A stretch of 10,736 bases of DNA from Lichenicola sp964248625. GTDB lineage: Bacteria > Pseudomonadota > Alphaproteobacteria > Acetobacterales > Acetobacteraceae. Both the position numbers and the translations under genes were made by a program. Below the pieces are notes generated by a model. That model made no database searches and was not told the DNA's origin. It saw only the letters and a program-made list of their open reading frames with translations. The DNA lies in assembly GCA_964248625.1 (NCBI GenBank), contig CAXTZG010000113.1, forward strand, positions 1 to 10,736, given 5' to 3'. Positions 1 to 7,541 of the stretch are shown in pieces; the first letter of the stretch is position 1; the number at the start of each line of letters is the position of its first letter.

Positions 1-124
1 GCCGGCGGCGACGGCGCTGCTGCGGCGCTGGCGCTGGCGGCTGCGCGAGGTGCCAGCCCTGCCCTGGGACGTGCTGCTGCTGCTGGGCCTGCGGATGGTC
101 GACAGGCTGCTGGCGAAACGTTAG
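1..124 (+). CDS. C-terminal end of an unidentified protein (partial)
   Basis: The window opens inside a reading frame (codons starting at base 2) that runs 40 sense codons to a TAG at 122-124. Almost every codon ends in G or C, the same pattern as the genes around it, which supports real coding. The visible tail is rich in Leu, Arg and Trp and ends in RMVDRLLAKR. It has a short hydrophobic run (DVLLLLGL) followed by a basic end. That is too little to assign a family. The methyltransferase gene starts within a few to about 30 bases of this stop, so the two are probably co-transcribed. A glycosyltransferase or other glycan-locus protein would suit such a neighbour, but that is a guess. Confidence 0.55.
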   Translation, partial: PAATALLRRWRWRLREVPALPWDVLLLLGLRMVDRLLAKR

Positions 125-156
125 CGTGGGTGCCACCAAGCAGCTGGCGGCGCCGC

Positions 157-1035
157 ATGTATCATCCCATTGGCGCCGAGGCGCTGCACAGGACGTTCCG
201 CGACCGTAGCGACGAGAGCTGGCTCGACATCCTGGTCAGTTCGCTGCGCGTGCCCGACATCGAGGGCGTGGCGATGCCGGGCTTCCCGGCCGAGGAGCTG
301 CAGCGCGAGATCCATGGCCATGCGGGCGAGGTGTCGCTGCACGAGGCGCACGTGTTCTTTCGCGAGATCAAGTCGTACTGCGCCTATGCCGGGCGCCCGC
401 TGGCGCCGCACCGGACCATGCTGGATTTCGGCTGCGGCTGGGGCCGGATGCTGCGGCTGTTCATGAAGGACATCGAGCCGGCCAACCTGTTCGGCGCCGA
501 CAGCACGTCCCGCTTCCTGATGGAGGCGCGCCGCTGCAACCCGAGCGTCAACTTCCTGTCGTGCCAGCTCACGCCGCCGATGATCCTGGCGCCGGACAGC
601 CTGGACTACGTGATCAGCTGGTCGGTGTTCTCCCATCTCGACGAGTTCCTGTCGCTGCGCTGGGTGGAGGAGTTCCACCGCCTGCTGAAGCCGGGCGGGC
701 TGCTGCTGCTCACCACGCAGAGCCGGCGCTTCATCGGCTTCTGCGCCGAGCAGCGGCTGCGCCGGGCCTCGGGGATCCGGCTCGACCATCCGTGGTACGA
801 GGTCTGCGCCGACAGCTTCGTCGACGAGCCGCTGGAGAACTCGCGCTACGAGGCCGGGCAGTTCCTGCACGCCGCCTCCACCCTGCCGCCGCATCCGCAG
901 TCGCATTACGGCGAGGCGGTGATCCCGCGCGGCTACGTGGTCAAGAGATGGGGCCACCTGTTCAGGCTGATCGACTTCCTCGACAACCCGGTGCGGCTGC
1001 CGCAGGTGCTGGTGGTGCTGCAGAAGCCGGGCTGA
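157..1035 (+). CDS. Class I SAM-dependent methyltransferase
   Basis: This is a probable cytosolic methyltransferase of about 292 residues; the substrate is unknown. Counting from the ATG at 157, the SAM-binding motif I is DFGCGWGR (residues 90-97), followed by an acidic residue in FGADSTSRF (Asp115) that should contact the SAM ribose. The motif IV region is LDYVISWSVFSHL (149-161), and LLKPGGLLLLTTQ (176-188) is the typical post-motif strand. This order is that of the Methyltransf_11/25 type Rossmann fold. About 90 residues precede the fold and about 100 follow it, probably for substrate recognition. No signal peptide or membrane segment is visible. An in-frame GTG at 130 would add nine residues; neither start has a clear Shine-Dalgarno site, so the start is uncertain. 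The gene follows an upstream frame closely and overlaps the convergent EAL gene at its 3' end. Enzymes like this often occur in surface-glycan or natural-product loci, but the window does not show which. Confidence 0.85.
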   Translation: MYHPIGAEALHRTFRDRSDESWLDILVSSLRVPDIEGVAMPGFPAEELQREIHGHAGEVSLHEAHVFFREIKSYCAYAGRPLAPHRTMLDFGCGWGRMLRLFMKDIEPANLFGADSTSRFLMEARRCNPSVNFLSCQLTPPMILAPDSLDYVISWSVFSHLDEFLSLRWVEEFHRLLKPGGLLLLTTQSRRFIGFCAEQRLRRASGIRLDHPWYEVCADSFVDEPLENSRYEAGQFLHAASTLPPHPQSHYGEAVIPRGYVVKRWGHLFRLIDFLDNPVRLPQVLVVLQKPG

Positions 1036-2810
1036 GCGACGCCGGCCGGCGAGCGCAGCGTGCCCGGGCGGGCCCACCCTGCGAGCCACGCGGAGAACCG
1101 GCGCTCCTCCATCGGCCGGGCGAACAGGTAGCCCTGGCCCTCGTCGCACCCTGCCCGGCGCGCCGACGCCATCGCCGCCCGGGTCTCGACGCCTTCCGCC
1201 ACCACCCGGAAGCCGAGATCGTGCGACAGGGAGGCCATCGTGGCCACGAGCGCCTGCCTGCGCCCGTCGCAGGCGAGGTCGTGGATGAAGGACTGGTCGA
1301 TCTTGATCACGTGCGCGGGCAGCCGCTGCAGATAGGACAGGCTGCTGTAGCCGGTGCCGAAATCGTCGATCGCGAGGCCGACCCCCGCCTGCGCGATGAT
1401 CTCCAGGATCGACAGCGCCTGCTCGGCATTCTCCATCACCGCACTTTCCGTCACCTCGAGCTCCAGCTGCACGGGCGCCAGATTCCGCGCCGCCAGCCCG
1501 CGCAGCACGACGGACGCGAAGTCCTCCTCCATCAGGTTGGCGGCGGACACGTTGATGGAGAGCTGCAGCTCGAGCCCGGCGTCGCGCCAGCAGGCGAGCT
1601 GGCGCAGCGCCGCCTCCATCACCCAGGCCGTGGTGTTCCGCGCGAGCGACGTCCGCTCGATGAGCGGGATGAACTCGCCGGGCGGGATCGAGCCCAGCGT
1701 GGGATGGGTCCAGCGCAGCAGGGCCTCGGCACCGGCGCAGGCGCCGGATGCGAGATCGACACGCGGCTGATAAACGAGCGCCAGCTGGTCAGGCGACTCG
1801 AGGGCGGCGGCGAAATCGTTGAGCAGGATGAAGCGGCGGCGATAGCTCGTATCCTCGGCGGACGAATAGGTGCTGACCTTGCTGCGGGTCCGGCGGCCGG
1901 CCTCAGCCGCGCCGTGCGCCATGCGCAGCACGTCGCGCGGCGCCGTCTCGCCGACGACAAAGGGGACGATGCCCATCGCCACGGTGCTGGTGTGATGCGA
2001 CATCGCGCCCGCCCCGAGCACCTCGGTGACCGCCGCCACGGTGCCGGCCGGCTCCAGATCCGCCGGCACCAGGAACGCGAACTGGGTGGCGGCGACGTGG
2101 TAGGCCCGGAGCCGGCGGCCCATGGCGCCGCCGACCGCGACGGCGGCCGCCTTGACCATCGCATCGACATGGGCGGCGCCCAGTGCCCGCGACGTGCCGC
2201 TGAGCTGCTCGGCGCTCGCCAGATCGATCAGCACGACCACGCGCCGGGTGTCGGGCAGACTGTCCTGTGCCAGGTCGTCGAGATCCTCGACGAACTGGCT
2301 GCGGTTCGGCAGGCCGCTCAGCGGATCGATCCGGCCGAACGCGTGCTGCAGCTCGATCTGCGTCATGACCATCGCCGCGAGGTCGGCGAGCGCCTTCATC
2401 TCGACCTCGGTGACCTGCCGCGGCTCGGTGCCCAGCACGCACATCGCCCCGAGCGAGAACCCGTCGCGGTTGGTGAGCGAGGCGCCGGCATAGAAGCGGA
2501 TGCCGTCATGCGCGAGCCGGGACTCGCGGTAGCGGGAGTCGGCAAGCAGGTCGGGAATCGTCAGCGCCAGCCCGGTCTCCGCCACCTGGGCGCAGGGCGC
2601 CGTTTCGCGCGGGATGGCGGCGTACTCGAGGCCGACCCGCGACTTGAACCATTGCCGGTCCTGGTCGGTCAGCGACACGGCGGCGATCGGCAGGTTGAAC
2701 AACTGGGCGGCCATGCGGGTGATGCGATCGAACGCCTCGCTCGGCGGCGTGTCGAGCAGATCGAGCTGTCGCAAAATATTCAGTCGTTTCGTCTCCCGCG
2801 ACGCGCTCAC
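933..2810 (-). CDS. GAF / degenerate GGDEF / EAL cyclic-di-GMP phosphodiesterase
   Basis: This is a 625-residue soluble signalling protein that should hydrolyse cyclic-di-GMP. An N-terminal GAF sensor spans about residues 20-155. The GGDEF-like domain spans about 157-315, but its signature position reads AATQF (240-244) and no RxxD inhibitory site precedes it, so cyclase activity is unlikely. The EAL domain spans about 325-580 and keeps the expected metal and catalytic residues: EALLRW (362-367), Asn420 in SINVSA, Glu455 in EVTES, IDDFGTGYSSL (481-491), Lys503 in VIKID, Glu539 in VAEGVET and Gln559 in GQGYLF. Known biochemistry of EAL enzymes therefore predicts an active phosphodiesterase, perhaps tuned by the GAF ligand and by GTP bound to the degenerate domain. 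The start is GTG, with AGGAG seven bases upstream. After the EAL fold the frame continues about 45 residues of unfamiliar, low-complexity sequence to a TAG at 933-935. The last 103 nt lie antisense to the methyltransferase gene. Confidence 0.93.
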   Translation of the reverse strand: MSASRETKRLNILRQLDLLDTPPSEAFDRITRMAAQLFNLPIAAVSLTDQDRQWFKSRVGLEYAAIPRETAPCAQVAETGLALTIPDLLADSRYRESRLAHDGIRFYAGASLTNRDGFSLGAMCVLGTEPRQVTEVEMKALADLAAMVMTQIELQHAFGRIDPLSGLPNRSQFVEDLDDLAQDSLPDTRRVVVLIDLASAEQLSGTSRALGAAHVDAMVKAAAVAVGGAMGRRLRAYHVAATQFAFLVPADLEPAGTVAAVTEVLGAGAMSHHTSTVAMGIVPFVVGETAPRDVLRMAHGAAEAGRRTRSKVSTYSSAEDTSYRRRFILLNDFAAALESPDQLALVYQPRVDLASGACAGAEALLRWTHPTLGSIPPGEFIPLIERTSLARNTTAWVMEAALRQLACWRDAGLELQLSINVSAANLMEEDFASVVLRGLAARNLAPVQLELEVTESAVMENAEQALSILEIIAQAGVGLAIDDFGTGYSSLSYLQRLPAHVIKIDQSFIHDLACDGRRQALVATMASLSHDLGFRVVAEGVETRAAMASARRAGCDEGQGYLFARPMEERRFSAWLAGWARPGTLRSPAGVAQPGFCSTTSTCGSRTGLSRKSISLNRWPHLLTT

Positions 2811-2817
2811 GCCGTGT

Positions 2818-2822
2818 CTCCT
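2818..2822 (-). promoter_or_regulatory. Ribosome binding site of the EAL gene
   Basis: On the minus strand this reads AGGAG, seven bases before the GTG start at 2810. It supports the non-ATG start; no in-frame ATG with a comparable site is seen nearby. Confidence 0.7.
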
Positions 2823-2858
2823 CGTCCAATTAATGCTTATCTGTTCCGGACGAAGTCA

Positions 2859-2874
2859 TTCTATACAAATAGAA
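2859..2874. repeat. Perfect inverted repeat, candidate operator
   Basis: The plus strand reads TTCTAT-ACAA-ATAGAA, a perfect 6-bp dyad with a 4-bp centre, 49 bp upstream of the EAL gene's GTG. The stem is AT-rich and there is no trailing T run in either direction, so an operator is more plausible than a terminator. The regulator is unknown. Confidence 0.45.
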
Positions 2875-2889
2875 ACCAGCTCCGCACTT

Positions 2890-2906
2890 GATTTCGTTTC
2901 GAAATC
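2890..2906. repeat. Perfect 7-bp inverted repeat with 3-bp spacer
   Basis: The plus strand reads GATTTCG-TTT-CGAAATC, a perfect 7-bp dyad 15 bp away from the neighbouring dyad at 2859-2874. The two differ in sequence, so they are not copies of one site. The position fits an operator or activator site upstream of the EAL promoter. A weak hairpin at the end of the cysK-like transcript is the alternative; the stem is modest and no clear U tract follows it. Confidence 0.4.
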
Positions 2907-3036
2907 GTCAGGAGCCGGGCAAGGATGCCGCGATGGCTGCCGCCGACGCGCGTTCGCGGCCGGACGGTCGCCGTGGCGCCGGCGCATCGGGTCGGGTGAC
3001 CGGAACGAAAGGCGCCCCGGTCCCCGAGGACGGCGT

Positions 3037-3951
<915 letters not shown>

Positions 3952-3961
3952 GGTGCTGCTG

Positions 3962-3966
3962 CTCCT
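3962..3966 (-). promoter_or_regulatory. Ribosome binding site of the cysK-like gene
   Basis: AGGAG on the minus strand lies ten bases before the ATG at 3951. It decides this start over in-frame upstream starts that lie inside the Gfo/Idh/MocA gene. Confidence 0.6.
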
Positions 3967-4000
3967 GTTGCGGGGCGCTGGATGATCCGCCCGCGTCGTG

Positions 4001-5158
4001 TCAGTTCGCCGGCGCCTTGTCGGTGTCCCTGGCCGGATTGGACGCATGGACCAGATCCGGCGCCGCTTTCGGCCGGAGCCTGCGCTTCTGCGCCGTCGTG
4101 TCGATGCGCCGTGCGCGCGTGAACGGGGCCAGCGCCTGCGGCTGCCCGCTTTCCAGCGCGCGCACGATGCCCTCGAGCACGCGCACGTCGGCATAGCCCT
4201 CCTCGCCGTCCGGCTCGGGGTCGTGCCCGTTGAGGATGCAGTCGGAGAAATAGGCCAGCTCGCCGCCGAAATGGTCGGTGCTCTTGTAGCTCTCGTGCGC
4301 CTTGCTCTCGCCCAGCACCACCGACTGCTCCAGCTTCATGCCGTACATGTAGCCGGGATTCATCTGGATGCTGCCCTTGGTGCCGACCACGACGTAGCTG
4401 TCGATCCGGTTGGCGTAGTAGCCCACGCTGAACTGCGCGATGCGGCCGCCGGGAAAGCGCAGCGTCACCGCGACGGTGTCGTCGAAGGCGCCGAAGCCCG
4501 CTTCCGGATGGCGGGTGCCGATCGCGGACGCGACCTCGGTCGGCTCGTCGCCGAACACGTAGCGCGCCGCGTTGACCGGATACGGCGCCATGTCGAACAC
4601 CGGGCCGCCCTCGACGCCGCTGCCGGCGCGGTGGTTGGCGGGATCGACCATCTGCGCGAACACCGAGCTGAACAGCACCAGCTCGCCCAGGTCGCCGGCG
4701 CGGATCTTGTCGATCAGCGACAGCGTCGCCGGCTCGAAATGCAGCCGGTACGCCACCATCAGCTTGGCGGTGGAGCCCTTTTGCGCGTCCAGGATCTCCT
4801 GGCAGCGGGTGGTCGAGATCTCCAGCGGCTTTTCCACCAGCACGTGGATGCCGGCTCTCAGCGCCGGCACCGCGAACTCGGCATGCCGCCAGTTCGGCGT
4901 GGCCAGATAGATCGCATCCACGGTGCCCGACGCCAGCATCTCGTCGAACTGCTCGTAGCCGTAGCTCTGCGTGACGCCGTACTGCTTGCCGACCAGCCTG
5001 GCCTTTTCCGGATCGCCGGTCACAAAGGCGACGACCTCCGAGTTGCCGGTATGCGCCACGCCCGGCAGCATCGCCTCCTGGGCGATGTCGCCGAGTGCCA
5101 CCATCGCGTAGCGGACCTTGCGGGCAGGCTGCAGTCCGAGGGCGGAAAGAATGGTCAT
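4001..5158 (-). CDS. Gfo/Idh/MocA family NAD(P)-dependent oxidoreductase
   Basis: This is a 385-residue soluble dehydrogenase, probably acting on a sugar, inositol or similar hydroxy substrate. The N-terminal Rossmann fold begins at KVRYAMVALGDIAQ (14-27), with ALGDIAQ in place of the usual GxGxxA loop. The family signature LVEKPLE (107-113) carries the conserved Glu-Lys-Pro. AYRLHFEPA (136-144) is very like the glucose-fructose oxidoreductase branch, as is the C-terminal part (GGELAYFSDCILNGHDPEPDGEEGYADVRVLEGI in outline, 298-331). After about residue 348 comes a roughly 37-residue tail, rich in Arg, Lys, Ala and Pro, that looks disordered and unlike the core. No signal peptide is evident; the enzyme is likely cytosolic, unlike periplasmic Zymomonas GFOR. 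The ATG at 5158 has AAGGA seven bases upstream and is preferred to a start at 5215, which would add 19 residues unlike the family. It lies 129 nt after the small upstream gene and 49 nt before the cysK-like gene. Confidence 0.9.
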   Translation of the reverse strand: MTILSALGLQPARKVRYAMVALGDIAQEAMLPGVAHTGNSEVVAFVTGDPEKARLVGKQYGVTQSYGYEQFDEMLASGTVDAIYLATPNWRHAEFAVPALRAGIHVLVEKPLEISTTRCQEILDAQKGSTAKLMVAYRLHFEPATLSLIDKIRAGDLGELVLFSSVFAQMVDPANHRAGSGVEGGPVFDMAPYPVNAARYVFGDEPTEVASAIGTRHPEAGFGAFDDTVAVTLRFPGGRIAQFSVGYYANRIDSYVVVGTKGSIQMNPGYMYGMKLEQSVVLGESKAHESYKSTDHFGGELAYFSDCILNGHDPEPDGEEGYADVRVLEGIVRALESGQPQALAPFTRARRIDTTAQKRRLRPKAAPDLVHASNPARDTDKAPAN

Positions 5159-5165
5159 GCTCGGT

Positions 5166-5170
5166 TCCTT
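5166..5170 (-). promoter_or_regulatory. Ribosome binding site of the Gfo/Idh/MocA gene
   Basis: AAGGA on the minus strand lies seven bases before the ATG at 5158. It decides the internal ATG over the longer reading frame starting at 5215. Confidence 0.65.
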
Positions 5171-5287
5171 GTCCGATGGTCCGTCGCCGGGCGGCGCGCC
5201 GTGCGCCGTGAACACCGCGCCGGGCGCTTCGCTGCCGGTGCGCCGCTCACTTTGCGATGAGGGCCGCCCGCGCCGCCGGTCGCGCGC

Positions 5288-5611
5288 TCAACGCTTCGGC
5301 GTGCCGAAGCCCGCGAACACCTGCCGGTCCTTGTTGTCGCGCATCAGGGTGGTGAAGCTCGGGATGGTCTCGAAGCCGAGCCCCTGCGGCACGTCGGTTT
5401 CCGGGTCGGCCTCGACGCTGCCGTAGCTGGCGCCGGACACCTTCTCCCACTTGCCCGCAGGCTTCTTGACCTCGAGATTGACCACCGTCGTCTTGAACAC
5501 CATCCGCACGATCGCCTCCTTGGGCGACGAGGGCTTGGTCAGGCTCGGGCAGCCGGCCAGCATCTGCCAGCCATTCTTCAGCGCCCACTCGGTCAGCGCG
5601 TCGCGGTCCAT
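5288..5611 (-). CDS. Small conserved-looking hypothetical protein, 107 residues
   Basis: I do not recognise this protein. It opens MDRDALTEWALKNGWQ, a helical segment, followed by AGCPSLTKPSSPKEAIVRMVFK, then a basic stretch VVNLEVKKPAGKWEKVSGA, and ends GFGTPKR. There is no signal peptide, membrane segment or metal-binding cluster; a single Cys (residue 21) is present. Composition is mixed and soluble, with alternating charged and hydrophobic residues suggesting a small alpha/beta fold. Coding is well supported: GGAGG lies seven bases before the ATG, codons follow the local GC-ending pattern, and it ends cleanly in TGA at 5288-5290. It is first in the minus-strand group, 129 nt ahead of the Gfo/Idh/MocA gene, and divergent from the aldo-keto reductase. 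Its job could be linked to either group or to neither. Confidence 0.8.
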   Translation of the reverse strand: MDRDALTEWALKNGWQMLAGCPSLTKPSSPKEAIVRMVFKTTVVNLEVKKPAGKWEKVSGASYGSVEADPETDVPQGLGFETIPSFTTLMRDNKDRQVFAGFGTPKR

Positions 5612-5785
5612 GGAGGTCCCTCCAGTCAGGCGGACGCTGCTACGCCCAAAGCCGACGCCGCTGCAAGCCGGACGGCCGGCGGGCGCAGGCAGGCCTGGGC
5701 CGGATGTCGGTCATCAGGGCCGGGGCCGCGACGAACCGCCGCCGCGCTGCATCGTTCCGGCCATGGACATCCGGAGGAAGCCACC
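5612..5785. other. Divergent intergenic region
   Basis: This 174-bp spacer separates the minus-strand small gene from the plus-strand aldo-keto reductase and should hold promoters for both groups. On the minus strand TTGCAG (5666-5661), an 18-bp gap and TAGCAG (5642-5637) form a weak sigma-70-like pair, ending 25 bp before the small gene's ATG. I see no convincing pair on the plus strand and no clear operator. GGAGG at 5773-5777, eight bases before the ATG at 5786, is the reductase's ribosome binding site. Confidence 0.4.
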
Positions 5786-6811
<1,026 letters not shown>

Positions 6812-6831
6812 CCCCGGCCTTTCCGGCAGGA

Positions 6832-6861
6832 CCCGCCGCTGTCTGGAATGGCGGCGGCGGG
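6832..6861 (+). terminator. GC-rich hairpin after the aldo-keto reductase gene
   Basis: CCCGCCGC (6832-6839) pairs perfectly with GCGGCGGG (6854-6861) across a 14-base loop, starting 20 bases after the reductase stop. There is no T run after the stem, so it is at best an imperfect intrinsic terminator. It could equally be structure in the leader of the que transcript. Confidence 0.3.
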
Positions 6862-6880
6862 CCAAAGCCCTTGCGCAACA

Positions 6881-6894
6881 CGGTCGTCTGACCG
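6881..6894 (+). other. Small hairpin in the que operon leader
   Basis: CGGTC-GTCT-GACCG is a perfect 5-bp stem with a 4-base loop, ending 13 bases before the queE ATG. The 8-bp palindrome TTGCGCAA lies just before it at 6871-6878. No Shine-Dalgarno site is visible between the hairpin and the start, so structure may matter for initiation, though short stems are common by chance at this GC content. Confidence 0.25.
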
Positions 6895-6907
6895 ACATCC
6901 CTGCGCC

Positions 6908-7540
6908 ATGGCCTATGCGGTGAAGGAGATGTTCGCGACCCTCCAGGGCGAGGGGGCGCAGGCGGGACGCGCCTCGGTGTTCTGCCGGTTCGCCGGCTGC
7001 AACCTGTGGTCCGGCCGCGAGGAGGATCGCGCCCAGGCCACCTGCCGCTTCTGCGACACCGACTTCGTCGGCCTGGACGGCGAGAACGGCGGCCGCTTCG
7101 CCGACGCGACCGCCCTCGCCGGCGCGATCGACGCCTGCTGGCAGGGCGGGCCTGCGCACCGCTACGTGGTGTTCACCGGCGGCGAGCCGCTGCTGCAGCT
7201 CGACGCCGCCCTGCTGGACGCGGTGCATGCGCGCGGCTTCGAGGTCGCGGTGGAAACCAACGGCACGCTGGACGCGCCGCCGGCGATCGACTGGATCTGC
7301 GTCAGCCCGAAGGCCGGCGCGCCGCTGACGCAGCGCTCGGGCGCGGAGCTCAAGCTGGTGTTTCCGCAGGCCGACCTCGATCCCGGCAGCATGGCCGGGC
7401 TGGATTTCCGCCATTTCTGGCTGCAGCCGATGGACGGGCCGGACCGGATCGCCAACACGGCCGCGGCTGTCGCCTACTGCCTGGCGCATCCGCGCTGGCG
7501 GCTCAGCCTGCAGACCCACAAGCTGATCGGGATCCCCTGA
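6908..7540 (+). CDS. queE: 7-carboxy-7-deazaguanine synthase QueE
   Basis: This radical SAM enzyme of 210 residues rearranges 6-carboxy-5,6,7,8-tetrahydropterin to 7-carboxy-7-deazaguanine in preQ0 synthesis. The protein opens KEMFATLQGEGAQAGRASVF, the typical QueE start. The iron-sulfur cluster cysteines are C31, C46 and C49, giving CX14CX2C instead of the general radical SAM CX3CX2C. That long spacing is the one described for the Burkholderia multivorans enzyme, which has a similar length. TGGEP (90-94) binds the SAM amino group; ETNGT (116-120) and SPKAG (133-137) are further family marks. The ATG at 6908 is chosen because family similarity starts there; an in-frame ATG at 6848 would add 20 unrelated residues. 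No clear Shine-Dalgarno site is seen. queC starts one base after the stop, so the two are co-translated. Activity also requires Mg2+ and SAM. Confidence 0.96.
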   Translation: MAYAVKEMFATLQGEGAQAGRASVFCRFAGCNLWSGREEDRAQATCRFCDTDFVGLDGENGGRFADATALAGAIDACWQGGPAHRYVVFTGGEPLLQLDAALLDAVHARGFEVAVETNGTLDAPPAIDWICVSPKAGAPLTQRSGAELKLVFPQADLDPGSMAGLDFRHFWLQPMDGPDRIANTAAAVAYCLAHPRWRLSLQTHKLIGIP

Positions 7541-7541
7541 G

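Larger units (their letters stand above)
2811..3036. other. Intergenic control region with AT-rich island
   Basis: This 226-bp spacer lies downstream of the cysK-like gene and upstream of the EAL gene, both on the minus strand. The part from 2821 to 2910 is about 59% A+T, against a background of roughly 70% G+C or more, which marks it as the likely promoter region of the EAL gene. It contains two perfect inverted repeats, listed separately. I could not fit a convincing sigma-70 -35/-10 pair. The rest, about 2911-3036, is GC-rich again and shows no strong terminator for the cysK-like gene. On the plus strand a 24-codon frame (2925-2999) has AGGAG ten bases before its ATG; I treat it as a possibility only. 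Confidence 0.5.

Noticed and set aside
2821..2847. EcfG-type stress promoter upstream of the EAL gene (minus-strand GGAAC, then CGAG)
   Set aside because: The gap is 18 bases and the second half is CGAG, not CGTT at 16-17; it would also place the transcript start on the ribosome binding site.
561..2891. Open frame of 776 codons on the plus strand over the EAL gene
   Set aside because: It is antisense to a protein with clear GAF and EAL motifs; its product is Arg/Ala/Gly/His-rich with no family feature. High GC content removes stop codons from shadow frames.
3952..4194. 81-residue N-terminal extension of the cysK-like frame
   Set aside because: It overlaps the 3' end of the Gfo/Idh/MocA gene, is very Arg-rich, and the ATG at 3951 has its own ribosome binding site and the family's usual N-terminus.
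5612..5623. GGAGG-TC-CCTCC palindrome before the small gene
   Set aside because: The loop would be only two bases; the CCTCC half is simply the minus-strand Shine-Dalgarno site and the other half is likely coincidence.
6812..6907. preQ1 riboswitch before queE
   Set aside because: None of the conserved preQ1-I or preQ1-II segments is recognisable; the hairpins seen are simple GC stems.
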